Below, piece by piece: positions 18,943 through 27,485 of a DNA stretch of 59,415 nucleotides. Numbering within the stretch: the stretch's first letter is position 1; each line of letters starts with the position of its first letter. Source of the stretch: Pseudohaliea rubra DSM 19751. GTDB lineage: Bacteria > Pseudomonadota > Gammaproteobacteria > Pseudomonadales > Halieaceae. Both the position numbers and the translations under genes were made by a program. The stretch spans positions 1-59,415 of the forward strand of contig NZ_KN234761.1 of assembly GCF_000764025.1 (NCBI RefSeq), in the 5' to 3' direction. A model generated the notes under the pieces. The model was not told the origin of the DNA. It made no database searches and saw only the letters and a list, made by a program, of their open reading frames with translations.

Positions 18943-19092
18943 GAGGGCTTCCTCTGTGTTTCAGGTTGGTGCTGCTGGACAATGCCAACTGGATCGCAGA
19001 AGTATGACTAAAAATTTACCTCGCCTCAAAACTGGTGCAGGCTGCGGCGGCGAAGTGTGCTGAGTATAGCGGTCGGGGAGGCTGTGTTGGCG

Positions 19093-20367
19093 ATGGATAG
19101 GTCTGAAAGTCTGGCGGGTGCTGTCGTGCCGGAGGGCATTCCACTGCTGCGCTCTCTCGGCCCCGGTATCATGATGGCCGCCGCTGCCGTCGGCGGTTCC
19201 CACCTCGTCGCCTCTACCAAGGCCGGTGCCATTTATGGCTGGCAACTGCTAGCCCTGGTGCTGCTGGTCAATCTGTTCAAGTATCCGTTTTTCCGCGCCG
19301 GGGTTCACTACACCATGGGCACCGGCGAGAGCCTCGTGGAGGGCTATGCGCGCCTGGGTCGGCCCTACCTCACTGCCTTTGCAGCGCTGGCGCTGATCAG
19401 CGGTATGGTCAATGTCGCCGCCCTGACCCTGTTCAGTGCCAGCCTGCTCGGTTACTTCCTGCCGTTTACCGCAAGCCTGAAGCTGCTCAGCGGCCTGACG
19501 CTCCTGGCCTGCCTTGGACTGCTTGCTGCCGGGCGTTTCCGGGCTCTCAGCGCCTTGTCCAAGGGGATCATGATTTCGCTCACCGCCGCAACGTTGACCG
19601 CGGTGGCGATAGCAGCGGGCAAGGCCGCCGTGCCGACGCCGGGTTTCGTGGCACCGAGAGCCCTCTCCGCCGCGGCCATCGGCTTCATCGTGATAACCAT
19701 GGGCTGGATGCCCGCGCCGATCGAGATTTCCAGCATCACCTCGCAGTGGCTGAAGCGCCAGCGTGAACTCCAGGCGGTGACGCCTGCTTCTGCGCTGCGT
19801 GATTTCAATATCGGCTACGTCGTTACGACGGTGCTCGCGGTCGTGTTCCTGGCCCTGGGCGCGCTGATTCTTTATGGCACCGGGGTCGAGCTCGCGGAGT
19901 CGGGAATCGGCTTCGCCCGGCAGTTGGTCGGTCTCTATGCGGCAACGATCGGCAGCTGGTCCGGGCCGCTGATCGCACTGATCGCTTTTCTCTGCATCTT
20001 TGGCAGTACCATCACGGCCCTCGACGGCTATGCACGGGTTCTCGCGGAGGCCTGGCAGCGGCTCACCCGGCAGGCGGCGGCGCCGAGCGAGTTTTCGGCG
20101 CTGCGCTGGATCCTTGGGCTGGCGCTCGCGGCGGTGGCAATCCTTGTGTTTTTCTCCACCGCGCTCATGCCGATGATGAACTTCGCCATGATCATGGCCT
20201 TCCTGACGACGCCTTTCTTCGCCTGGCTGAATTACCTGCTCGTTTTCCGCACGCCGCTGCCTGAGGCGGTGCGCCCCGGCCGGGCCTTTGTCTGGCTGGC
20301 CCGCCTCGGCCTGACCTACCTCCTGGGTTTTCTTCTTCTTTTCATCTGGTGGCGCTGGCTGCTTTGA
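19093..20367 (+). CDS. Nramp-related membrane transporter with altered metal site
   Basis: The 424 residues form about 11 hydrophobic helices with Nramp-like order: LGPGIMMAAAAVGGSHLVASTKAGA in TM1, then MGWMPAPIEISS in TM6. Canonical Nramp carriers have DPGN in TM1 and MPH in TM6 to bind Mn or Fe. Here the DPGN stretch reads VGGSH and the TM6 histidine is missing, while a methionine is kept. It therefore belongs to a divergent COG1914 subgroup of unknown substrate. The start is uncertain: GGGGAG at 19075-19080 could also serve a TTG at 19087 or a GTG at 19084. Confidence 0.78.
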   Translation: MDRSESLAGAVVPEGIPLLRSLGPGIMMAAAAVGGSHLVASTKAGAIYGWQLLALVLLVNLFKYPFFRAGVHYTMGTGESLVEGYARLGRPYLTAFAALALISGMVNVAALTLFSASLLGYFLPFTASLKLLSGLTLLACLGLLAAGRFRALSALSKGIMISLTAATLTAVAIAAGKAAVPTPGFVAPRALSAAAIGFIVITMGWMPAPIEISSITSQWLKRQRELQAVTPASALRDFNIGYVVTTVLAVVFLALGALILYGTGVELAESGIGFARQLVGLYAATIGSWSGPLIALIAFLCIFGSTITALDGYARVLAEAWQRLTRQAAAPSEFSALRWILGLALAAVAILVFFSTALMPMMNFAMIMAFLTTPFFAWLNYLLVFRTPLPEAVRPGRAFVWLARLGLTYLLGFLLLFIWWRWLL

Positions 20368-20389
20368 AGTCGCTTTACAGGGCGGACAG

Positions 20390-20632
20390 GCCCAGTGGTA
20401 GTGATGGGTGAGCCCTTTGAGCTGAAACATGAGCAGGAGCCCGCCGCCCACGCTGAGCCAGACCGGCAGGAAACTGTCCTCAAAGGCGTTGGCGAGGGAT
20501 AGACCCCCGGCCACGAAAAACCCGCCCAGGAGCGCCACCTCTTCGTAGATGACTTCGTAGATGACGCCTCTGCGTGTCTGCGGCTCTCGGTTGATGACGA
20601 TGTCCCGAAGCGTGCCGCCGCCGGCGCCGTTT
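20390..20632 (-). pseudogene. Remnant of a TRIC / UPF0126 cation-channel gene (second repeat only)
   Basis: This stretch fills most of the 332-base gap between the Nramp-like and aldehyde dehydrogenase genes. On the minus strand it reads GAGGGTLRDIVINREP, then RGVIYEVIYEEVALLGGFF and a last hydrophobic helix ending HHYHW. That is the second half of a TRIC (YadS-like) protein, whose two halves each carry GGGTxRD. An in-frame TGA stands just before it, there is no first half, and the frame runs on without a stop beneath the neighbour. A 12-base duplication gives the YEVIYEE repeat. I read it as a decayed 3' fragment. Confidence 0.7.
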
Positions 20633-20662
20633 CACGGCTGGCGTACCTTCGCTGTTTGCCGC

Positions 20663-20668
20663 TATGCT
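20663..20668 (+). promoter_or_regulatory. Candidate -10 element (TATGCT type)
   Basis: TATGCT in GCTATGCT lies 32 bases before the aldehyde dehydrogenase start. No convincing -35 was seen. Confidence 0.25.
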
Positions 20669-20699
20669 CATGTCCCTTGGCAAAGACAGGGAGACAGCC

Positions 20700-22127
20700 A
20701 TGCGCGACTACACCCGTTTCTACATTGATGGCCAGTGGGTCGACCCGGCCGAGCCCCGCCCCCTCGAGGTGATCAACCCGGCAACGGAAGAGAGCTGCGC
20801 GCGGATTTCCCTTGGCGGTGAAGCAGACGTGAACCGTGCGGTGGCAGCTGCCCGCCGGGCCTTCGACAGCTACGCGCAAAGCAGCCGGGAAGAGCGGGTG
20901 GAACTGCTCGAGGCCTGTGCTGCGGTTTACGAAAAGCGCTTCGCTGATATTGCCGCCGCGATCAGCGAGGAGATGGGCGCACCGAAGGGCCTCGCCGGTG
21001 GCAGCCAGGCCTTCACCGGGCTCGGACATCTCAAGGAAGCGGCGAAGGTGCTGCGCGACTACCCCTTCGAAGAGGCCATCGGCGAGCACCGCGTGGTCAA
21101 GGAGCCGATCGGCGTCTGCGGCCTGATCACGCCCTGGAACTGGCCGGTCAACCAGATTGCCTGCAAGGTGGCGCCGGCGCTGGCCGTGGGCTGCACGGTG
21201 GTGCTCAAGCCCAGCGAGGTGGCGCCGCTGTCTGCGTGGATTTTCAGCGAAATTCTTGACGAAGCCGGCGTGCCCCCCGGTGTCTACAACATGGTCAACG
21301 GCGACGGCCCCGGCGTCGGCACCTTCCTGGCGAAGCACCCGGGGATCGACATGATGTCGTTCACCGGGTCCACCCGGGCCGGAACCCTGGTGGCACAGAA
21401 CGCTGCGCCCTCCGTCAAGCGCGTGACTCAGGAGCTCGGGGGCAAGTCGCCGAACATCATTCTTGAGGATGCGGACTTCGAAAAAGCTGTGGCCAGTGGC
21501 GTCGAGGAGATGTATCAGAATACCGGGCAGTCGTGTAACGCGCCGTCACGCATGCTGGTACCCCGCGCGCGCCTGACCGAGGCTGAGGATATCGCCCGGC
21601 GGGTAACCGAGGGTGTAGTGGTCGGTGACCCGGCCGATGACCGTACGCAGGTCGGACCTGTGGTCTCGAAGGTACAGTGGGACAAGATCCAGGGCCTCAT
21701 CGAGCGCGGCATTGAAGAGGGCGCGACCCTGGTCTGTGGCGGTCCGGGCAAGCCCGAAGGCCTGGCGCGTGGCTACTATGTCCGGCCGACGGTATTCTCC
21801 GCGGTCAACAATGACATGACCATTGCCCGGGAAGAGATCTTCGGGCCGGTGCTGGCAATGATTCCTTACGACACGGAGGCGGAGGCGATCCGCATCGCCA
21901 ATGACACGCCCTACGGCCTCGCCGCCTACGTGCAGAGCGAGGATATCGAACACGCGCGTCGGGTGGCGGCGCAGATCCGCGCCGGCAACATCCATATCAA
22001 CAATCAGTGGGGCGGTTTCGCCGTGCCGTTCGGTGGTTACAAGCAATCCGGTAACGGTCGCGAATGGGGCGCACACGGCTTTACCGATTTCCTTGAGATC
22101 AAGGCCATCGAGGGTTACGGGACCTGA
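20700..22127 (+). CDS. NAD(P)-dependent aldehyde dehydrogenase
   Basis: This 475-residue member of the ALDH superfamily has the cofactor segment TPWNWPVNQ, GSTRAG, the general base Glu245 in QELGGKSPN and the nucleophile Cys279 in NTGQSCNAPSRM. The substrate aldehyde is unknown. I chose the ATG at 20700 after AGGGAGACAGCC; an upstream in-frame ATG precedes that ribosome site. Glycerol kinase begins 3 bases after its stop, so the pair is probably one transcript. An aldehyde linked to glycerol or other three-carbon metabolism is a reasonable guess. Confidence 0.9.
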   Translation: MRDYTRFYIDGQWVDPAEPRPLEVINPATEESCARISLGGEADVNRAVAAARRAFDSYAQSSREERVELLEACAAVYEKRFADIAAAISEEMGAPKGLAGGSQAFTGLGHLKEAAKVLRDYPFEEAIGEHRVVKEPIGVCGLITPWNWPVNQIACKVAPALAVGCTVVLKPSEVAPLSAWIFSEILDEAGVPPGVYNMVNGDGPGVGTFLAKHPGIDMMSFTGSTRAGTLVAQNAAPSVKRVTQELGGKSPNIILEDADFEKAVASGVEEMYQNTGQSCNAPSRMLVPRARLTEAEDIARRVTEGVVVGDPADDRTQVGPVVSKVQWDKIQGLIERGIEEGATLVCGGPGKPEGLARGYYVRPTVFSAVNNDMTIAREEIFGPVLAMIPYDTEAEAIRIANDTPYGLAAYVQSEDIEHARRVAAQIRAGNIHINNQWGGFAVPFGGYKQSGNGREWGAHGFTDFLEIKAIEGYGT

Positions 22128-22130
22128 CCG

Positions 22131-23621
22131 GTGGGGGATTATATCCTTGCCATCGACCAGGGCACGACCGGTACCACTGTCGCGCTTATGGACGCGACGG
22201 GCCGTTTGCGGGCGAGCGTAAACCACGAGTTTCCGCAGCATTATCCGAAGCCTGGCTGGGTGGATCACCGAGTCGATGATATCCGGGCTTCCGTGGAAAA
22301 GGGCATCCGCGGCGTACTGCGCAAGGGGGTATGCAAGGCCAGCGAGATCGCCGCTGTCGGGCTTACCAATCAGCGCGAGACTGCGCTGCTCTGGGACCGG
22401 GAGACCGGCGAGGCCCTCAACAATGCGGTGGTCTGGCAATGTCGGCGGACCACGGAGTTCTGCGAAGCCCTGAAGTCCGCCGGCCACGAGAAGGCCGTCC
22501 GCCGCAAGACGGGCCTCGTGCTGGACCCGTACTTCTCGGCCAGTAAGTTCCGTTGGTTGCTGCGCAACACGCCGGGGATCAAGCGCAGGCTCGCCGCGGG
22601 CCGAGTCGCCGGGGGTACGGTGGACAGCTACCTGGTCTGGCAGCTCACCGGGGGGCAGCAGCACGTCACCGATGTCTCCAATGCGGCGCGCACGAGTCTT
22701 ATGAATCTGAAGACCCTGGATTGGGATAGCGAGCTTGCGGAGCTGTTTGAAGTCCCCCGGGAAATCCTGCCGGCCATCGTGCCCTGCAGCGGCCTGCTCG
22801 GTCATACCCGCGGTGTGCGGGGTCTGCCCGACGGAATCCCCATCGCCGGCATGGCCGGTGATCAGCAGGCGGCTCTGTTCGGCCAGGCCTGCTTCGCCGT
22901 CGGTGACGCCAAATGTACCTTCGGTACAGGCTCCTTTATCGTCATGAATACCGGTGGCGAGCCGCTCCACTCCCACGCCGGGCTGCTGACGACGGTGGCC
23001 TGGCAGCTGGGGGAGGGGGGCAAGCCCGTTTACGCGCTCGAGGGCGGCGCCTTCATCTGCGGGGCGGCCGTTCAGTGGCTGCGCGATGGCCTCAAGCTGA
23101 TCCGGCGCGCGGCGGACGTGGAGGCGCTCGCGGCGAAGGTCGAGGATCACGGTGGGGTGGAGTTCGTGCCGGCCCTCACGGGGCTTGGCGCACCGCACTG
23201 GGCGCCGGAGGCCCGGGGCGTGATCACCGGGCTTACCCGGGGCACCACCCGGGCCCACATCGCCCGGGCTACCCTCGATGCTATCGCCCTGCAGAACGCC
23301 GATATTCTCCGCGCCATGGAGAAAGACCTGGGCCGGCGCATGCGCCCGCTGCGCGTGGACGGTGGCGCCTCCGCCAACAACCTCCTTATGCAGATCCAGG
23401 CCGATGTGCTCGGGCGCAAGCTCCTTCGCCCGCAGCTCATCGAGACCACCGTCGCCGGCGCGAGCTACCTTGCCGGCATCGGTATCGGGCTGTGGCGCGG
23501 GACCGCGGATATCCGCCGCGGCTGGCAGGCCGGGGAGGAGTTCCGGGTCCGCCTTTCCGCGCCTGCGCGCCGCCGCCGCCGGGCGTCCTGGGAAACCGCC
23601 CTGGAGCGCACGCTGCGCTGA
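22131..23621 (+). CDS. glpK: Glycerol kinase
   Basis: GlpK phosphorylates glycerol to sn-glycerol 3-phosphate. The 496 residues start with the phosphate-binding DQGTTGTT at 9-16 and contain TNQRET and WQCRRT, then the ATPase-fold segment GTGSFIVMNTG and the late RVDGGASANN. The start is GTG, 3 bases after the aldehyde dehydrogenase stop. No glpF, glpD or glpR is nearby, so uptake and oxidation must be encoded elsewhere. Confidence 0.93.
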   Translation: MGDYILAIDQGTTGTTVALMDATGRLRASVNHEFPQHYPKPGWVDHRVDDIRASVEKGIRGVLRKGVCKASEIAAVGLTNQRETALLWDRETGEALNNAVVWQCRRTTEFCEALKSAGHEKAVRRKTGLVLDPYFSASKFRWLLRNTPGIKRRLAAGRVAGGTVDSYLVWQLTGGQQHVTDVSNAARTSLMNLKTLDWDSELAELFEVPREILPAIVPCSGLLGHTRGVRGLPDGIPIAGMAGDQQAALFGQACFAVGDAKCTFGTGSFIVMNTGGEPLHSHAGLLTTVAWQLGEGGKPVYALEGGAFICGAAVQWLRDGLKLIRRAADVEALAAKVEDHGGVEFVPALTGLGAPHWAPEARGVITGLTRGTTRAHIARATLDAIALQNADILRAMEKDLGRRMRPLRVDGGASANNLLMQIQADVLGRKLLRPQLIETTVAGASYLAGIGIGLWRGTADIRRGWQAGEEFRVRLSAPARRRRRASWETALERTLR

Positions 23622-24728
23622 TCAGTCCGCAGACGGTGGCTGCCGCGGCTCCGCCGCACCCTCCGGCCACTCGAGGATGCCCCGGGCCCGGGCCCGGGAC
23701 TCCCAGTTGCGGCGCGCCAGCTGCTGCATGTCTGCCACCGCGTCTGATTCATCCATGATCTCAAGGCCCAGGAGGGTCTCAATGACGTCCTCCATGGTGA
23801 CGATGCCGGCCATGCCCCCGTAGTCGTCCATGACCAGGGCGATATGCTCCCGGTTTTCGAGGAAGCTGGTGAACAGCTCCGGCAGCGGGCAGTGCTCCGG
23901 TACCACCTGGATGGGCCGCAGCAGCGCCCCGAGGTGGAGCGCGCCTTCCCCGGCGGCCTGGCGCTCCAGGGCCTCGCTGCGCAGCACGTAGCCGGTGATG
24001 TCTTCCGGGCGGCCGCTGCGGTAAAGGAGGATGCGCGAGAAGCGCAGCCCCGGGTTTTCCTCCAGGAACGCCTCCACGGTACGGTTCTCGTCGGCGCTGC
24101 GCACGACCATGCGCGGCGTCATGACACTGCGGGCACTCACATCCTTGAAGCGCAGCAGGTTGCGGATGATCGCGGTCTCTCCGCGGGCGAAAATGCCCTC
24201 CTGGGCACCCAGCTCCGCGAGGGCGACGAACTCCGAGCGCGTCAGCACGGAGGCGGACTCGCTGCGGTTGAGGCTCCGGGTCACCAGCTGGCAGCCCCAG
24301 ACGAGCGGATAGAGGGTGGCGATGATGAAGGCCAGGGAGCGCACCGTGAAGGGCGCCAGGCGCTGCCAGTAGCTTGCGCCCAGTGTCTTGGGAATGATCT
24401 CGGACAGGATGAGCACGGCCAGGGTCATGGCAGCAGGGACAAGCAGGGAAGTGATGAGCGGGTTGGCATCGGACCAGATAAGCGCCGCCTGTTGACCCAC
24501 GCCGATGGCACCGGCGGTGTGGGCGATGGTGTTCAGCGTGAGGATTGCCGCCAGGGGCTGGTCGATGTTGCGCTTGAAGCGCTCCAGCTGTGCACCGGTG
24601 CGACCGCCTTCCTGCAGCTGCAGCTGTGCGTAGGCCGGTGTGATTGACAGCAACACCGCCTCCCACAGAGAGCACAGGAAAGACGTGACGATAGCGACCA
24701 GGAAGAAAGCCGCGAGCAGGGAAAGCAC
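23622..24728 (-). CDS. DUF21/CBS-domain membrane protein (CNNM/CorC-like)
   Basis: The first ~150 of 368 residues form the DUF21 membrane domain, with IPKTLGASYWQRLAPF near its end, followed by a cytosolic CBS pair (FKDVSARSVMTPRMVV and VMDDYGGMAGIVTMEDVIETLLG). Relatives transport or sense Mg2+ and Co2+. The C-terminal CorC_HlyC domain of longer members appears to be absent. The start is GTG. The stop directly abuts that of glpK, which converges on it, and gabD lies upstream on the same strand 12 bases away. Confidence 0.85.
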   Translation of the reverse strand: MLSLLAAFFLVAIVTSFLCSLWEAVLLSITPAYAQLQLQEGGRTGAQLERFKRNIDQPLAAILTLNTIAHTAGAIGVGQQAALIWSDANPLITSLLVPAAMTLAVLILSEIIPKTLGASYWQRLAPFTVRSLAFIIATLYPLVWGCQLVTRSLNRSESASVLTRSEFVALAELGAQEGIFARGETAIIRNLLRFKDVSARSVMTPRMVVRSADENRTVEAFLEENPGLRFSRILLYRSGRPEDITGYVLRSEALERQAAGEGALHLGALLRPIQVVPEHCPLPELFTSFLENREHIALVMDDYGGMAGIVTMEDVIETLLGLEIMDESDAVADMQQLARRNWESRARARGILEWPEGAAEPRQPPSAD

Positions 24729-24740
24729 CGCGCCGCCCCC

Positions 24741-26204
24741 TCAGCCGCCGAGTCCGCCCATGAGCACGTACTTGATTTCCGTGTAATCGTCGATGCCAAA
24801 CTGGGAGCCCTCGCGACCGGAGCCCGATTCCTTGACGCCGCCGAAGGGTGCCATTTCGTTGGAGATCAACCCCTCGTTGATACCGACGATGCCATACTGC
24901 AGGCCCTCCGCGACGCGCCAGGCGCGACCGAGATCGCGGGTGTAAAAGTAGCTGGCGAGGCCGAAGGGTGTGTCGTTGGCGAGCCGGATGGCCTCGGCCT
25001 CGTCGCTGAAACGGGTAACCGGCGACACAGGGCCGAAGATTTCGGTCTGGAATACGGGCATTGCTGCGCTGACCTCCGTGAGCACCGTGGGCTGATAGAA
25101 ACAGGGGCCCAGCTCGTGGGGCTTTCCGCCCAGGGCGACCCGGGCGCCGGCGTCGACACTGGCGGAGACCAGCGCGTGCACGTCTTCCACGGCACTGCGA
25201 TTGACCAGCGGGCCCAGGGCAACGCCTTCCTCCATGCCGTTGCCCACCCGCAGCTCGGCAACGGCAGCGACCAGCCTCTCGACGAAGGCATCATGGATGC
25301 TGTCCTGGACCAGGAAACGGTTGGTGCAGACGCAGGTCTGGCCGCTGTTGCGGTACTTCGAGGCCATGGCGCCGGCCACTGCCGCGTCGAGGTCTGCGTC
25401 CTCGAAGACAATGAAAGGGGCGTTACCGCCCAGCTCCATGGAGGTGCGCTTGAGGGTCTTTGCGCACTGTTCGACCAGCGTCTTGCCGACGGGGGTGGAG
25501 CCGGTAAAGGTGAGCTTGCGCACGATCGCGTTGCCGGTGAGCTCACCGCCTATATCCGACGAGCTCCCGGCGACCACGTTGACGGCGCCGGCGGGAATCC
25601 CCGCACGGAGCGCCAGCTCAGCCATGGCCAGGGCCGACAGTGGTGTTTCGCTGGCAGGCTTGATGACTACCGTGCAGCCGGCCGCCAGCGCCGGGGCTAC
25701 CTTGCGGGCGATCATGGCGTTGGGGAAGTTCCAGGGCGTGATCGCGGCGACCACGCCCACGGGCTCTCGCAGGCAGAGAATGCGCTTGCCCGGGGCCGGC
25801 CCCGGAATGATGGTCCCGTCGATACGCTTGGCCTGTTCGCCGAACCACTCGATGTAGGAGGCCCCGTAGGCAATCTCGCCGCGAGACTCGGCCAAGACCT
25901 TACCCTGTTCAGCGGTCATGATCCGCGCCAGGTCCTCCTGATTGTCCATGAGCAGGTCATACCAGGCGCGAAGCAGCTTCGCCCGCTCCTTGGCGGGGCG
26001 CTTGCGCCAGTCGGCCATGGCCCGCTCAGCGGCCTCAATGGCACGGCGGGTCTCGGCGGCACCCACTTTGGCGACCTTGGCCACCGTTTCGCCGGTGGCG
26101 GGATTGCTGACCGTTAGGTGCGCTTCGTCGTCCGCATCGATCCAGGCGCCGTCGACCAGGGCGCCGGTCTTGAGCAGGGAGGGGTCGCGGAGAGAAAGGT
26201 CCAT
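24741..26204 (-). CDS. gabD: Succinate-semialdehyde dehydrogenase-type aldehyde dehydrogenase
   Basis: The 487-residue protein matches the NADP-dependent SSADH branch: TPWNFPNAMIARK, MELGGNAPFIVFEDADLD with the general base Glu, and NSGQTCVCTNRF with the nucleophilic Cys followed two residues later by a second Cys, as in GabD. It ends GIDDYTEIKYV. It would convert succinate semialdehyde to succinate. No gabT or 4-hydroxybutyrate gene is nearby, and a related semialdehyde is possible. It lies 15 bases downstream of pspF on the same strand. Confidence 0.85.
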   Translation of the reverse strand: MDLSLRDPSLLKTGALVDGAWIDADDEAHLTVSNPATGETVAKVAKVGAAETRRAIEAAERAMADWRKRPAKERAKLLRAWYDLLMDNQEDLARIMTAEQGKVLAESRGEIAYGASYIEWFGEQAKRIDGTIIPGPAPGKRILCLREPVGVVAAITPWNFPNAMIARKVAPALAAGCTVVIKPASETPLSALAMAELALRAGIPAGAVNVVAGSSSDIGGELTGNAIVRKLTFTGSTPVGKTLVEQCAKTLKRTSMELGGNAPFIVFEDADLDAAVAGAMASKYRNSGQTCVCTNRFLVQDSIHDAFVERLVAAVAELRVGNGMEEGVALGPLVNRSAVEDVHALVSASVDAGARVALGGKPHELGPCFYQPTVLTEVSAAMPVFQTEIFGPVSPVTRFSDEAEAIRLANDTPFGLASYFYTRDLGRAWRVAEGLQYGIVGINEGLISNEMAPFGGVKESGSGREGSQFGIDDYTEIKYVLMGGLGG

Positions 26205-26219
26205 GGTCGGGCTCCTGAT

Positions 26220-27254
26220 TCAGTTGTGACCGGCAGTGTCGCGCCGCGGGCGTCGGGAACGCAAGCCGTGCCGGCGCAAGAGCCCGCGGAGCTGATCGTA
26301 GGACAGCCCCAGGGCCTCGGCGGTACGCTTCTGGTGGTGACCGTGGCTGGCCAGCGCCTCCGCGAGGAGACGGTGCTCGAAGGCGTCGACCCGCTCGCGC
26401 AGCGGCACCTCGCCGGCGGCTGCCTCCGCGTCTGCCGGAGCTTCCGTGAGGAGGGGCACTGCAGCTGTGGTCTCCCGTGGACGGGCATCGGCGAAAGGGT
26501 CCAGGGCTACCGTTGCAACCGCTGCCCCGGAGTCGCCCCAGCGGTACACTGAGCGCTCAACGGCATTTTTGAGCTCGCGCACGTTGCCGGGCCAGGAATG
26601 TGCCTCAAGCTGCGCCAGTGCCGCCTCGGTAAAACCGGGGAACAGGGGCCAGCCGAGCTCGGCACTCATCTGGATAGCGAAATGCTCGGCGAGCCCGGCT
26701 ATGTCTTCGCGGCGCTCGCGCAACGGTGGCAGGTACACGATATCGAAGGCGAGCCGGTCGAGCAGGTCGTGGCGGAATTCACCGGCGGCGGCCATAGCGG
26801 GCAGATCGGCGTGGGTCGCCGCCACTACCCGCACGTCCACCCGGAGCGTGCGCTGGCCGCCGAGGCGTTCGAATTCTCCGTATTCGACCAGGCGCAGGAG
26901 TTTCTCCTGGAGCCGGGCGGAGGTGGTACCGAGCTCATCAAGGAACAGGGTGCCGCCGTCGGCGCGCTCGAAACGCCCCCGGTGCATCGCCGTGGCACCG
27001 GTGAAAGCACCGGCTTCATGCCCGAAGAGCTCCGACTCGAGGAGCGCTTCGGCCATGGCGGCGCAATTGACCTTGATGAACGGCGCTTCCCAGCGTGTCG
27101 AGAGGAAGTGCAGCCGCTCTGCGGCGAGTTCTTTCCCGGTGCCGCGTTCGCCGACGACGATCACCGGCCGGTTCACGGGGGCGAGGCGCGACAGGTGATC
27201 CAGGGCGGTGGCGAGGGCCTCGGAATTGCCGATGATGCTGTCGGGTGCGCGCAT
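26220..27254 (-). CDS. pspF: Phage-shock sigma-54 activator PspF
   Basis: PspF is the enhancer-binding AAA+ protein that opens the sigma-54 promoter of pspA; PspA holds it inactive until membrane stress. The 344 residues start directly with the AAA+ domain and lack a receiver domain, as PspF should. They show Walker A GERGTGKE at 35-42, the sigma-54 contact loop GAFTGA at 82-87, Walker B LFLDEL and a C-terminal Fis-type helix-turn-helix. It is divergent from pspA across a 231-base AT-rich control region. Confidence 0.93.
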   Translation of the reverse strand: MRAPDSIIGNSEALATALDHLSRLAPVNRPVIVVGERGTGKELAAERLHFLSTRWEAPFIKVNCAAMAEALLESELFGHEAGAFTGATAMHRGRFERADGGTLFLDELGTTSARLQEKLLRLVEYGEFERLGGQRTLRVDVRVVAATHADLPAMAAAGEFRHDLLDRLAFDIVYLPPLRERREDIAGLAEHFAIQMSAELGWPLFPGFTEAALAQLEAHSWPGNVRELKNAVERSVYRWGDSGAAVATVALDPFADARPRETTAAVPLLTEAPADAEAAAGEVPLRERVDAFEHRLLAEALASHGHHQKRTAEALGLSYDQLRGLLRRHGLRSRRPRRDTAGHN

Positions 27255-27288
27255 AGTGGCTTTTTAGACCTATCAGGATGGTTTTTCC

Positions 27289-27304
27289 AGCCTTAATTAA
27301 GGCT
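27289..27304. promoter_or_regulatory. Perfect palindrome, candidate PspF upstream activating site
   Basis: AGCCTTAATTAAGGCT is a perfect 16-bp palindrome about 90-100 bases upstream of the sigma-54 promoter, near the pspF start. A second near-palindrome around ATGAATAATTCAT lies at about 27331-27343. Such sites fit a dimeric activator, but the PspF assignment comes from position alone. Confidence 0.45.
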
Positions 27305-27389
27305 ATAAAAGCCAGTATTTCTGGTATGTGTATGAATAATTCATTAATTAGGTGTCTTAAGATATTGATTTAAAACGCAACAATATAAA

Positions 27390-27406
27390 TTGGCCTGGCT
27401 CTTGTT
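27390..27406 (+). promoter_or_regulatory. Sigma-54 promoter of pspA
   Basis: TTGGCCTG, four bases, then TTGTT reproduces the -24/-12 layout, with GG at 27392-27393 and the -12 TTG ending at 27404 (ideal is TTGGCACG-N4-TTGCT). It lies about 80 bases before pspA, in the place expected for the PspF-controlled promoter. Confidence 0.8.
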
Positions 27407-27485
27407 TATTGTCCTGTGATGCGGCCGATAGTCCGGCCCGCTCGCCACAGAGAGCCCTTTTCCGGGCAGGCACAGGAGAGTGACC

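Noticed and set aside
19249-20538. A long minus-strand frame continuing from the TRIC remnant under the Nramp-like gene
   Set aside because: Only the first part (to about 20390) resembles a protein family; the rest is a Gln/Arg/His-rich antisense shadow of a membrane protein gene.
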